Shown: positions 46,315 to 55,312 of the stretch, piece after piece
How positions within the stretch are numbered: position 1 is the first letter of the stretch
Layout of the letters: every line of letters begins with the position of its first letter
From: CAVSUZ01 sp963795415
Lineage (GTDB): Bacteria > Pseudomonadota > Alphaproteobacteria > Acetobacterales > Acetobacteraceae
Direction of reading: 5' to 3'
DNA: 64,000 nt
Assembly (NCBI GenBank): GCA_963795415.1
Contig: CAWCHQ010000003.1
Coordinates: 1,364,001-1,428,000, forward strand
Program-made: the position numbers and the translations under genes
The notes under the pieces: generated by a model
The model's database searches: none
Told to the model about the DNA's origin: nothing
Seen by the model: the letters and a program-made list of their open reading frames with translations, nothing else

Positions 46315-47391
46315 ATGGCTGATAATTCCGATAACAAGACACCCCAGGAGCAAACCCGCGCAGCGATCAGGAACGCCGCGCATTCGGCAACCGACCAGGC
46401 CCAGCGAAACGCCGCAAACCTGGAGCAGGCAGGCCGGACCACAGGCGAGATGATGCAGCGAAGCGGCGAAGCAACCGGACAAACGCTGCGGCATTTCGGC
46501 GCAGCAGCCGCCGAAAGCACGCGGCGCAGTACGCAGGAATACGCCGACGCGCAGCAGGAATTTGTCCAGGGCACGGCAAGACACTTGGAGGATACAGTAT
46601 CACGCCTCACCCAGGTCATCCAGGAGTTTGCGCAGGAGTGGCGCACCGTCATGCAGTTGCCGAACCTCGCTGGCGGCGGCTTCCAGGAGATTCAGCACAG
46701 CCTGAACGTAGCCGTTGAACGCGTCATCCGCATCAATCTCCATGCCACCCAGGAGCTGTTCCGGATGGCAAACCCGGTGTCGGTTGCTGAGCTGCAGCAA
46801 CGCTTCTTTAGGGACTATCTCGATGCCTTGCTTGAAGGGAGCACCGCGATTGTCCGCGCCGTACGTCACTCGGCCGAGAAGACGTTGCAACCGCTCGAGG
46901 AACAAATGGCCGAGCGGCAGCAATATCCTTATCGGAACGGCAACGCAGGGTGTGTGGCCGACGTGATGGAGCGGGAGGTCCGCCTGACCAGCCCGGATGA
47001 CAGCGTTCAGCAAGCCGCGCGCCTGATGCGCGAGAAGGACACAGGCTTTTTGCCGGTGGGCGAGGGCGACCGGCTGGTCGGGATGGTGACGGACCGGGAC
47101 GTGGCCCTGCGTCTGGTCGCAGAGGGTCGTGATCCTGCCCGCACCAAGGTGCGGGAAGTCATGACTTCAGACGTGCGCTACGTGTTCGACGATGAGGATC
47201 TGGAACATGTCGCCGAAAACATGGCGCAGCAGCAGGTCCGGCGCCTTCCCGTCATGAACCGGCAGAAAAGGCTCGTGGGCGTGGTTTCCCTCGGCGACAT
47301 CGCGCAAGGGCGGCAACCGCATCTCGCGGCGCGCGCGCTGAAAGGTATTTCTCAACAAAGTGGGCAGCACACGCAGAACGCTGCCGAGTAG
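46315..47391 (+). CDS. Phasin domain-CBS domain fusion protein
   Basis: A 358-residue protein with two parts. Residues about 1-200 are polar and helical, rich in Gln/Ala, and the part near 105-185 (VIQEFAQEWRTVMQLPNLAG; ELQQRFFRDYLDALLEGSTA) resembles phasins that coat polyhydroxyalkanoate granules. Residues about 213-335 form a tandem CBS pair (MVTDRDVALRLVAEGRDPAR; MTSDVRYVFDDEDLEHVA; VVSLGDIAQG), the type that binds adenine nucleotides. ATG 46315 is preferred, with GGAG about 8 bases upstream; a TTG four codons earlier is possible. A role linking granule association to energy state is inference. I do not recognise a named homologue. Confidence 0.78.
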   Translation: MADNSDNKTPQEQTRAAIRNAAHSATDQAQRNAANLEQAGRTTGEMMQRSGEATGQTLRHFGAAAAESTRRSTQEYADAQQEFVQGTARHLEDTVSRLTQVIQEFAQEWRTVMQLPNLAGGGFQEIQHSLNVAVERVIRINLHATQELFRMANPVSVAELQQRFFRDYLDALLEGSTAIVRAVRHSAEKTLQPLEEQMAERQQYPYRNGNAGCVADVMEREVRLTSPDDSVQQAARLMREKDTGFLPVGEGDRLVGMVTDRDVALRLVAEGRDPARTKVREVMTSDVRYVFDDEDLEHVAENMAQQQVRRLPVMNRQKRLVGVVSLGDIAQGRQPHLAARALKGISQQSGQHTQNAAE

Positions 47392-47400
47392 AGTGCGGTG

Positions 47401-47430
47401 GGCGGCCGCGGAAAAATCGCCGCGGCCGCC
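47401..47430. terminator. Terminator-like hairpin between convergent genes
   Basis: GGCGGCCGCGG-AAAAATCG-CCGCGGCCGCC is a perfect 11-bp GC-only stem between the phasin-CBS stop (10 bp away) and the dctM stop (4 bp away). It lacks a proper T run on either side, so termination may rely on stem strength or Rho. Confidence 0.65.
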
Positions 47431-47433
47431 TTC

Positions 47434-48780
47434 TCAATGCGGGCAGATCCAGCCGCCGCCCTGCGGTCGTGGGAAGCAGCCGACAGAGCGCGGCAGAAAA
47501 TGCCGCGGCAGGAACAGAACCGTGTCCGGCAACAGAATGATGACCGTGATTACCACGACAAACACGACATAGATCGGCGCTGATTGCCGCAAGGCGCGAG
47601 AGAAAGGAACCCCTGCCAGCGTGGATGATAGCAGCAGGATAATCCCGCAGGGCGGCGTGATCAGACCAAACGCCAACGTCACGATCACTACCACGCCCAT
47701 ATGCACGCTGTTGATGTGGCCGAGTTTCTCGAGTGCAAGAATGGTCGGCATCAGAATGATGATTGCCGGCAGCCCGTCCAGAAAGTCGCCGACGATCAGG
47801 AACAGAACCGCGACGAAGAACAGGATCGCCCGCCCATCAGTAGTGCCGAGCGCGTGCACCCAGCCCATGATGATGTCGGCGCCCCCGAGATAGGCGAGCA
47901 TCCATCCGAAGGAGGATGCTCCGGCAACCGCTGTCAGCGGGATCGAATAAAGAATCGCCGCCATCGCGATGTCTTTGGGTAGCCGGCGAAAATGGCCGCG
48001 ATTTAAAAGGGGCAGAAGAACCACGAGCGCATAGACGACCGCGGCCATTCCCGCTTCAGCCGGCGTAATTACACCGCCTAGGATGGAACCGATAATAATC
48101 ACTGGAATCATCAATGGAAGCACGGCCCCGCGAAGCGCCGTCCCGAACTCCATGAAGGTCGCGCGCCGCTTCCGCAGCCCGGGGGCTCCAAAAAAATAGC
48201 TGTAAATCATCAGGCCGATGCAGACCATCAGACCGGGGACTGCTCCACCCAGAAACAATCCTCCCACTGAGGCGTCCCCTACCGCCCCATACACGATCGC
48301 CATGATCGAGGGAGGCACCATCGATGCAATCGACGCTCCTGCCGCGATCAATGCCGCACTGAAAGCCGGCGCGTAGCCTTCGTCCCGCATTGCCGGCATC
48401 AGCACGGTTCCAATCGCCACGGTGTCCGCGGTAGAAGAGCCCGAAATGCCCCCGAAAATCATGCAGGAAACGGCGACAACATGCGCCAACCCGCTGCGCA
48501 AATGACCAACCATCGCCTGGGTCAGCGCAATCAGTCGCGGCGTGATGCGCGCCGATGTCATCAACTCACCCACCAGCAGGAAAAACGGAATGGCCAGGAG
48601 CGCTAGCTCGTTGATGCCATTGAACAACTGCCCCATCAATGAACCGATCGTCAGATCGGTGAATATCGCGGCGGCGACCACAACCGCCGCTATCAGCGCA
48701 AACGCGACCGGCAAACCCGCATAGCCAAGAAACAGGAACAACCCGCACATGACCACGATCGCAGTCTCGTTGCGGGTCAT
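47434..48780 (-). CDS. TRAP transporter large permease DctM
   Basis: Large membrane subunit of a tripartite ATP-independent periplasmic transporter that uses the Na+ gradient for uptake of organic acids. The 448-residue product has about 12 helices and the family segments SCMIFGGISGSSTADTVAIG, then MVPPSIMAIVYGAV, and LAFGLITPPCGIILLLSSTL. It overlaps the dctQ stop by 4 bp. The C-terminal 20 residues are unusually Pro/Gly/Cys-rich (CFPRPQGGGWICPH) and may be non-homologous read-through. Confidence 0.93.
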   Translation of the reverse strand: MTRNETAIVVMCGLFLFLGYAGLPVAFALIAAVVVAAAIFTDLTIGSLMGQLFNGINELALLAIPFFLLVGELMTSARITPRLIALTQAMVGHLRSGLAHVVAVSCMIFGGISGSSTADTVAIGTVLMPAMRDEGYAPAFSAALIAAGASIASMVPPSIMAIVYGAVGDASVGGLFLGGAVPGLMVCIGLMIYSYFFGAPGLRKRRATFMEFGTALRGAVLPLMIPVIIIGSILGGVITPAEAGMAAVVYALVVLLPLLNRGHFRRLPKDIAMAAILYSIPLTAVAGASSFGWMLAYLGGADIIMGWVHALGTTDGRAILFFVAVLFLIVGDFLDGLPAIIILMPTILALEKLGHINSVHMGVVVIVTLAFGLITPPCGIILLLSSTLAGVPFSRALRQSAPIYVVFVVVITVIILLPDTVLFLPRHFLPRSVGCFPRPQGGGWICPH

Positions 48781-49352
48781 TCTTCCGCAACTTCCATGAT
48801 CAGCTCAGCCATTCCGACGTTCTGCTCCGCATCCGGAAAGCCACGCCGCAGTCCGTTCACCACCTTCTCTATAGTGAACAAAGCAATCAACGCTCCGCAG
48901 ACCGGAATTGCAGCATACAGAACGGCCACGGGCGTCAGCGACGGCATCAGAAAACTGCCGAACCCGTTCAGGAAGTTCAGGTATCCGAACCAGATCATGC
49001 AGCCCGCCACACCCAGCATGACGAGCTGCTGAAACACCTCTATCGCTGTCCTTGGGCCTCCCGAAAAAACCTCCGCCGTCGCGGCAAGGCGAAAGTGGTC
49101 GTTGCGGCGGACCCCCGCCGCCCCACCCATGAATACTCCCCATACAAAGAACCCAAGCGAAAATTCCTGCGCCTCGAGCCACGGGTGCCGGAGGATCCGG
49201 AACGCCACGTCGCCCATTTCGCTGACCAGAAATCCGACCAGCAGCATCCCGCACAGCACGATCAGCGCAAACTCCAGCGGATCGAGCACACGCCACTTCA
49301 GCTGCGGCCGCTTCCGCGACAGCACCTGATCGGCAAGCCCGGCAAGATTCAT
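48777..49352 (-). CDS. TRAP transporter small permease DctQ
   Basis: Small four-helix membrane subunit that docks with DctM. The 191-residue product has helices around residues 27-50, 70-90, 110-130 and 145-165, with the family patch EAQEFSLGFFVWGVFMGGAA and FRLAATAEVF. It lies between dctP (4-bp gap) and dctM (overlap). Assignment depends on hydropathy plus this context. Confidence 0.88.
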   Translation of the reverse strand: MNLAGLADQVLSRKRPQLKWRVLDPLEFALIVLCGMLLVGFLVSEMGDVAFRILRHPWLEAQEFSLGFFVWGVFMGGAAGVRRNDHFRLAATAEVFSGGPRTAIEVFQQLVMLGVAGCMIWFGYLNFLNGFGSFLMPSLTPVAVLYAAIPVCGALIALFTIEKVVNGLRRGFPDAEQNVGMAELIMEVAEE

Positions 49353-49356
49353 GGAA

Positions 49357-50373
49357 TTATGCGTTTACCTTGCGCGCCATTTCCAACAGTTTCACCGCAT
49401 ACGGCCCCAGCGCCTGCGCCTGCTCATCCTGTATCGGCGTGGCGATATCTATGAAACTCTTCCGGTCCACACCCGTGAAGAACTCAACACCCATCTGCTT
49501 CAACGACGCAATCGCGTTGTGGTCGTATTCCAGCGCCTTCGGCACCTCCTGCCCCCTGGCATACCCGAACGCCGCAACGACCCATCCCTGCTCTTCCCCG
49601 TTCATGCTGTTCCAGGCCTTGTCACTCACCCACAAGTGGTTGTTGTTGGCCTCGTGGTCCGATGCGGACAATACCGGCGCAACCTCGTAATGCTTCTGAG
49701 CCCGATAAATGTCCGCCCCGTTCTCGGCAATTTCGACCAGCCCGGTTTCCAGCGAGGTATAGACCTGCCCGATCGGCATATGCACTGGTACCGCGCCATA
49801 GGCGCTGAAAAACCGGTCCTCCGTTTTCGTCGCTTGCACGCGCACCTTGCGGCCCTTCACATCGGCAACGCTCTTGATTTCCTTCTTGGAATAGAACTTC
49901 CGGAACCCTAGCGTCATCAGTCCAAGCGACTTCGCGCCCGTGGTATTTTTGGCAATCATCTCCTTGAACAGGTCGTTCACCGCCGGGTCCAGCATGGACT
50001 TCGCCAGGTGGTTCTCATCGCGGAACACAAAATGAAGAGAGAAAACGCCCGCCTGGGGAACAACCGTCGCGGTGTTCGCCGTGGAGTTGATAACAAAATC
50101 TATATCGCCGGTACGCACCTTCTGCGCCATTTCCGGCTCTTGTCCCAGTTGGGCTCCAGGAAACTCATGGATCAAAAAGCGCCCGCCGCTGACATCCTTC
50201 AACTTGGCATTGAACTGATCGGCGAAATACCCATAACCCGTGTCGTGGGGCTCATCATGCCCCAGCGTGAACACCCGGTTCCCCTGCGCAATTGCGGGGG
50301 TCGCCAGGGCAAGACCCGCGGAAGCCTGCAGGAATGTGCGCCGCCGCAGGCGGAGCCGTTCTGATATGTTCAT
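49357..50373 (-). CDS. TRAP transporter substrate-binding protein DctP
   Basis: Periplasmic binding protein of the TRAP system. MNISERLRLRRRTFLQASAG, after a GGGGAGGAAACC box, has a twin-arginine signal (RRRTFLQ) cleaved near AIAQG. The 338-residue product shows the DctP fold with KVRTGDIDFVINSTANTATV, the arginine-bearing ligand loop KGRKVRVQATKTEDRFFSAY and GQVYTSLETGLVEIAENG. The conserved arginine in VRVQ suggests a carboxylate ligand. It leads dctP-dctQ-dctM and lies 121 bp downstream of the aminotransferase gene. Confidence 0.93.
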   Translation of the reverse strand: MNISERLRLRRRTFLQASAGLALATPAIAQGNRVFTLGHDEPHDTGYGYFADQFNAKLKDVSGGRFLIHEFPGAQLGQEPEMAQKVRTGDIDFVINSTANTATVVPQAGVFSLHFVFRDENHLAKSMLDPAVNDLFKEMIAKNTTGAKSLGLMTLGFRKFYSKKEIKSVADVKGRKVRVQATKTEDRFFSAYGAVPVHMPIGQVYTSLETGLVEIAENGADIYRAQKHYEVAPVLSASDHEANNNHLWVSDKAWNSMNGEEQGWVVAAFGYARGQEVPKALEYDHNAIASLKQMGVEFFTGVDRKSFIDIATPIQDEQAQALGPYAVKLLEMARKVNA

Positions 50374-50494
50374 GGTTTCCTCCCCATCTTGTGTACCCAT
50401 GAGAAGGTGCGGAACACCGCCTGTCAATCGTTAGGCATCAGAACAGCGGCCGTAACTCCATGCGCCCTCCGCCGCTAAAATCGAATGACAACCC

Positions 50495-51686
50495 TTAACT
50501 CTCCGCAAAAAACGCCATCGCCGCCTCAACCCCGCCCTTCCCATGCGGCACGCCGTTGATCCGCAGGCTCATCTCCACCGCGGTCAGCGCACCCAGGATC
50601 ATGGGCTCGTTCAAATCACCCATGTGCCCTATCCGGAAAACCCGCCCGTTCAGCTTCCCCAATCCCCCGCCCAGCGACACGTTGAACCGGTGCCGCGCCG
50701 TACGCCGAAGCTCATCGGCGTTGTGCCCTTCCGGCATCAACACGGCCGTTACCGAATCCGAATATCGCCCGGGATTGGTGCAGAACAGTTGGGGGCCATT
50801 GTTAGCGGCCCACACGCCAACCGCACGCCGGACGCCTTCCGCCAGGTAGTGATGCCGGGCCACAACGTTCTCCATCCCCTCATCTTCCAGAAGCCGCAAC
50901 AACTCCCGCAGCCCGTATATCGAATTGACAGGAACCGTGCCGACGAAGCTCTTCTGCGCCCGGTTCTGCATAATCGACCAGTCGAAATAAAACCGGCCCA
51001 GCTTCGCCTGCTTATGCGCCTGCATGCCTTTGTCTGAAACGCCGGTGAAGCTGGTCCCCGTCGGGCACATCAGCCCTTTCTGGCTACCACCCACAACCCC
51101 GTCGATCTTCCATTCGTCCATCCGGAAATCGAGACTGGCAAGCGAGGAGATCGTATCGACCAGCAGCAGTGCGGGATGGCCCTCCGCATCAATCGCAGCG
51201 CGTACCTCGGGCAATGGGATCATCATCCCCGTAGCGGTCTCATTGTGAACAATGCATACCGCGCGGATCAGGTGCTTGCCGTCCTCCGCCAGTGCCGCTC
51301 TGATCTTGCCTATGTCCACGCCATGGCGCCAATCCGCGGCCACCGCGCACACCTCTACGCCATGCGCAGCCGCCATCCGCCCCCATTCATCCGAGAAATA
51401 GCCCGAATTCAACCAGCAGAATCGTGTCGCCGGCTGAGAGCAGGTTGGTCAGCGTAGCCTCCCAGGCGGCATGACCCGATCCCGTGTACATGAACAGCTC
51501 ATGGCGCGTGCCAAGAATACGCTTCAGCCCAGCGAAGACCTCGTCATACACCTCCATGAAGTCCGGGTCGTGGAAATCGACCGTCGGGCGATCGATCGCA
51601 CGCAGGACCGAGTCCGGAATGTTCGTCGGGCCAGGGTTGGCAAAAAACTGGCGGCCGCGAAGTTTCCTGGGCTGAGTCACGCTCAC
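50495..51686 (-). CDS. Serine-glyoxylate-type aminotransferase (one apparent +1 frameshift)
   Basis: A class V PLP aminotransferase of the alanine/serine-glyoxylate group. The N-terminal frame runs MSVTQPRKLRGRQFFANPGP to ILLVE, then breaks; the rest begins SGYFSDEWGRMAAAHG in another frame. Removing one base near 51406-51407 turns GAATTCGGGC into GAATCGGGC and joins LLVE-SGYFSDEWG, giving about 396 residues, normal for the family. The PLP lysine is in VVGGSQKGLMCPTG, and VHNETATGM and LLVDTISSLASLDF are typical. The adjoining TRAP transporter may supply a related substrate; that is inference. The break looks like a sequencing insertion. Confidence 0.88.
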
Positions 51687-51764
51687 GTGCAGCTACTCCT
51701 TTGTTCCGGGTATGCGGGTGGTAGGCCGCAAGCCAACAGGGTGCAAGTTGGGGCGCGGCTCCCG

Positions 51765-53207
51765 CTATCTCCCGGCGACCGCGGGCCGAGGAACGGTCGC
51801 CTGCGGGACACGCTGCCCGCTCAGCTCGGCGCCAGCCGACGGATCCATCTGGGCCGAAAGCAGTGGCGCCGCCAATGACAGGCCGGCAACGACGATGAAC
51901 GCCGCCGAAAAATCGCTCGCAAGGGGAACGCTATGGTGCTGCCACGCCAGCGACCCCGCCAACGCCGCTGCCGAGACCGCAATACCCGTCGACAAGGCGA
52001 CCTGTTGAAACGTCGTGTAGAAGCTCGTCGCGGCACTCATCTCCAGCCGCGGCACGTCAGCATAGGCAATCGTATTGTAGGCCATGAACATCAGGGACTG
52101 GAAAAACCCCTGGGTCAGTAACAGCGCATATAGGGCCACCAGAGGCCACCCCGGCCTGATGGCCGCACAGGCGCCCAGCAGCAGCGTCGCGATCAGCCCG
52201 ATCCAGACCATCACGTTACGGAATCCGATCTGCCGCAGAATGCGCGGTGCGACCACGCGCATGGCGAGTGATCCCACCGAGCTGGCAAACGTCACCAGCC
52301 CGCTTTGCACTGCGGATTGCCCGAAACCGATCTGCAACATCATCGGCAACAGGAATGGCGTCGCGCCCGCGCCAATCCGTGAAAACGATCCCGAAAACAC
52401 CGACATCCGGAACGTCGGGATCCGCATCAGCCCGAACTCCAAAATCGGATGAGCGCAATGCCGCGCATGCTGCATGTAGAGCCCGCCCGCCAGCACTCCC
52501 CCCATAACGAGCGCGCCGGTCACCGTAAATGAACCGGCTCCCCGGCTGGCCATTTCGATCCCGAACATAAGACAGGACAGGGCACTCCCCGACAGCACCA
52601 GCCCGACTATGTCGAACGGAGCGTATTCCGTCTGCCGCATTTCATCGATGAAGGCCGTAACCAAAACGATGCCCATCACCCCGATGGGCACATTGATGAA
52701 GAATATCCACCGCCAAGAAAGATAAGTGACGATGAACCCGCCCAGGGGAGGGCCCAGAATGGGCCCGATGGTCGCCGGAATCATGAGCCAGGCCATCGAC
52801 GCGACCAGCTCCGACTTGGAGCAGGCCCGCAGCAGGACAAGGCGCCCGACCGGCGACATCAGTGCGCCGCCCATGCCCTGCAGCATGCGAGCCGCCACCA
52901 GGGCGGCCAAACTCTGCGACACCCCGCACAGGATCGATCCAAGCGTGAACAAGCCGATAGCCGCGCGGAACACCGTTCTCGACCCGAACCGGTCGGCCAG
53001 CTTGCCGCTGGCCGGGATGAACATCGCCAATGTCAGCAGATATGAGGTCAGCGCCACGTTCATGCGCAGCGGAGCGGTGTGGAAGCTTTCGGCCATCGTC
53101 GGCAGCGCCGTCGCCAGAACGGTCCCGTCAAGCTGTTCCATGAACATGGCGCTCGCCACGATCAGGGCGACTGTTCGTACGCTCACGCTCGGCCGGCCAT
53201 CTTGCAT
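51765..53207 (-). CDS. MFS transporter, DHA2 (EmrB/QacA-like) drug exporter
   Basis: A 14-helix proton-driven exporter of the major facilitator superfamily. From MQDGRPSVSVRTVALIVASA the product is 480 residues. Motifs: the first-helix LDGTVLATALPTMAESF, loop motif ADRFGSRTVF, motif C in helix 5 (MIPATIGPILGPPLGGFI) and RWIFFINVPIGVMGIV. A longer in-frame start adds 17 basic residues. No EmrA-like adaptor lies nearby. It precedes the aminotransferase by 78 bp on the same strand. Confidence 0.9.
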   Translation of the reverse strand: MQDGRPSVSVRTVALIVASAMFMEQLDGTVLATALPTMAESFHTAPLRMNVALTSYLLTLAMFIPASGKLADRFGSRTVFRAAIGLFTLGSILCGVSQSLAALVAARMLQGMGGALMSPVGRLVLLRACSKSELVASMAWLMIPATIGPILGPPLGGFIVTYLSWRWIFFINVPIGVMGIVLVTAFIDEMRQTEYAPFDIVGLVLSGSALSCLMFGIEMASRGAGSFTVTGALVMGGVLAGGLYMQHARHCAHPILEFGLMRIPTFRMSVFSGSFSRIGAGATPFLLPMMLQIGFGQSAVQSGLVTFASSVGSLAMRVVAPRILRQIGFRNVMVWIGLIATLLLGACAAIRPGWPLVALYALLLTQGFFQSLMFMAYNTIAYADVPRLEMSAATSFYTTFQQVALSTGIAVSAAALAGSLAWQHHSVPLASDFSAAFIVVAGLSLAAPLLSAQMDPSAGAELSGQRVPQATVPRPAVAGR

Positions 53208-53305
53208 CCGGACAAGCTGAACCTTCGGCCCGGTTCGAGGGAAACGCTTCCCTCGCATGGCGGCATTCGGCGAAACGAATACCGCCCGTCTCAGGAGTCA
53301 GACGA

Positions 53306-54409
53306 TCACACGACGCGGCCGGATGCTGCCTCCATCAGGTGCATGTTGTTCATATCCGCCGTAAGCGGCAGCGGCTCGCCCGGTGAAGCCGGGGTGGAGG
53401 GTTCGCAGCGCGCGCACATCGGTGTGCCGTCGATGAAGAAATGGACCATCGTCTCCATCCCCATCGGCTCGACGACGTCCACTGGCGCGTTGATCCTGGC
53501 ATAGCCCGGCTTCGCGTCGGATTCGTGATAATCGAACAGATGCTCCGGGCGAACCCCCAGCACCATCTCCTGGCCCTTATAGGCGCCATACCGGTCCGCC
53601 CGCGCCGGAGGCACCGGCAATACAATCTCGTCGTTCACCCGCACCGACAGGCCAGTCGCTCCGTTTTCCACCCGGCAGGGCAGGAAATTCATGGCCGGGC
53701 TACCGATGAACCCGGCAACAAACCGCGTCGCCGGATTATGATACAATTCCTGCGGCGCCCCCACCTGCTCGATGATCCCCTGGTTCATCACCACGACCCG
53801 GTCGGCCAGCGTCATCGCCTCGACCTGATCATGTGTCACATACACCGTCGTGGTGCGGACCGTCTGATGCACCTTCTTGATCTCCGTCCGCATCTGCACG
53901 CGCAGCTTCGCGTCCAGGTTCGAAAGCGGCTCATCGAACAGGAACACCTTGGGATTCCGCACGATGGCACGCCCCATCGCAACACGCTGCCTCTGCCCGC
54001 CGGAAAGCGCCTTCGGTTTCCGCGCCAGCAAAGCGTGGATGTCGAGAATTCGCGCCGCCTCGTCCACCCGGCGCTTGATCTCGTCCCTCGGGAACTTTCT
54101 CAGCTTCAGCCCGAACGCCATGTTGTCAAACACGCTCATGTGCGGATAGAGCGCGTAATTCTGGAACACCATTGCAATGTCCCGGTCGCGCGGCGGCACA
54201 TCATTCACCACATCGCCACCGATCCATATCTCGCCGTCGCTGATCTCCTCCAGGCCGGCTATCATCCGCAGCGTCGTGGACTTGCCGCACCCGGACGGCC
54301 CTACCAGCACCACGAATTCCTGATCCGCGATCTCCAGGTCGATGCCCTTCACGGCCTGGACGCCGCCTTCATAAAGCTTCACAACCTTCCGGCACGAAAC
54401 TTCCGCCAT
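53306..54409 (-). CDS. UgpC/MalK-type sugar ABC transporter ATP-binding protein
   Basis: The ATPase subunit of a carbohydrate importer. The 367-residue product has Walker A LVGPSGCGKSTTLRMIAGL, Q-loop FQNYALYPHMSVFDNMAFGL, signature LSGGQRQRVAMGRAIVRNPK, Walker B FLFDEPLSNLDAKLR and the switch histidine in YVTHDQVEAMTLADR. A C-terminal TOBE/regulatory domain of about 130 residues follows. It is the last gene of the permease-permease-ATPase set. Confidence 0.93.
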   Translation of the reverse strand: MAEVSCRKVVKLYEGGVQAVKGIDLEIADQEFVVLVGPSGCGKSTTLRMIAGLEEISDGEIWIGGDVVNDVPPRDRDIAMVFQNYALYPHMSVFDNMAFGLKLRKFPRDEIKRRVDEAARILDIHALLARKPKALSGGQRQRVAMGRAIVRNPKVFLFDEPLSNLDAKLRVQMRTEIKKVHQTVRTTTVYVTHDQVEAMTLADRVVVMNQGIIEQVGAPQELYHNPATRFVAGFIGSPAMNFLPCRVENGATGLSVRVNDEIVLPVPPARADRYGAYKGQEMVLGVRPEHLFDYHESDAKPGYARINAPVDVVEPMGMETMVHFFIDGTPMCARCEPSTPASPGEPLPLTADMNNMHLMEAASGRVV

Positions 54410-54421
54410 TTGTCGCTTCCC

Positions 54422-55312
54422 TTAGCCTTTTGTGGCGCCGGCCGTAAGTCCGGCGATGTAGTAGTCCATCAAGAACGCATAGATGATGATCGGCGGCGCC
54501 GCGGCCAGCACATTGGCCGCCATGATCTTCCCCCATTCAAAGACATCGCCCCGGATCAGGTCGCTGATGATGCCGACCGTCAGGACCATCTGGTTCGATG
54601 TATAGAGATACGCCAGAGGGTAGATGAAATTGCCCCAGCTCACGGTGAACGCGAAGATCGTCGCCGCGATGATCCCGGGCATCGCAACCGGGATGAAGAT
54701 GCGCCACAGCATCTGCAGATATCCCGCCCCGTCAATCAGCGCCGCCTCGTCCAGCTCCTTTGGGATCGACCCGAAATAGCCGATCATGATCCAGGTACAG
54801 AACGGTACCGCCAGCGTCGGGTAGATCAGCACCAGGCACCAGACATTGTTGATCAGATGCAGCCAGCCAACAATCTGGAACAGCGGAATGAACAGCAGCG
54901 AAGCCGGCACCAGGTAGGTCAGGAACACCCCGGTCGCTAGGGTCTTGCTGCCCCAGAAGCCCATCCGGGCCAGGCTGAACGCGGACAGGACAGAAATGAC
55001 CATGCTGAGCACCACCACCAGCACCGTCACGAACAGCGAGTTCAGATAATACCGCTGGAAATTCGGATAAGTGATCAAGTACCAGAAATTCGCCAGTGTC
55101 GGGTGATGAACGATCCAGGGCGTGCCCCTCTGAGCCGAAATCTCTGCCGACGATTTCAGGCTGGTCATGATCGTATAGAAGGGTGGCACCAGAAAGATGA
55201 TCACGAACACGGTCAGCGCCGCGTAGCTTCCCCACAGCGCCCATGCGCGCTGCGCATGCAGGCCGCGGGACCGTCTGGGTCGAGCGATGCGGCCCGCAGT
55301 TGTCGCGCTCAT
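54422..55312 (-). CDS. Sugar ABC transporter permease (UgpE/MalG type)
   Basis: Second membrane subunit of the carbohydrate importer. The 296-residue product has about six helices, an N-terminal cytoplasmic arginine-rich stretch, and the ATPase-docking EAA loop PKELDEAALIDGAGYLQMLW. MDYYIAGLTAGATKG near the C-terminus is typical. It overlaps the upstream permease stop by 4 bp. Confidence 0.92.
   Translation of the reverse strand: MSATTAGRIARPRRSRGLHAQRAWALWGSYAALTVFVIIFLVPPFYTIMTSLKSSAEISAQRGTPWIVHHPTLANFWYLITYPNFQRYYLNSLFVTVLVVVLSMVISVLSAFSLARMGFWGSKTLATGVFLTYLVPASLLFIPLFQIVGWLHLINNVWCLVLIYPTLAVPFCTWIMIGYFGSIPKELDEAALIDGAGYLQMLWRIFIPVAMPGIIAATIFAFTVSWGNFIYPLAYLYTSNQMVLTVGIISDLIRGDVFEWGKIMAANVLAAAPPIIIYAFLMDYYIAGLTAGATKG

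Noticed and set aside
53441..54940. A plus-strand frame of about 500 codons opposite the sugar ABC genes.
   Set aside because: It is His/Arg/Asp-rich, the usual antisense pattern of an ABC ATPase and permease, with no domain.
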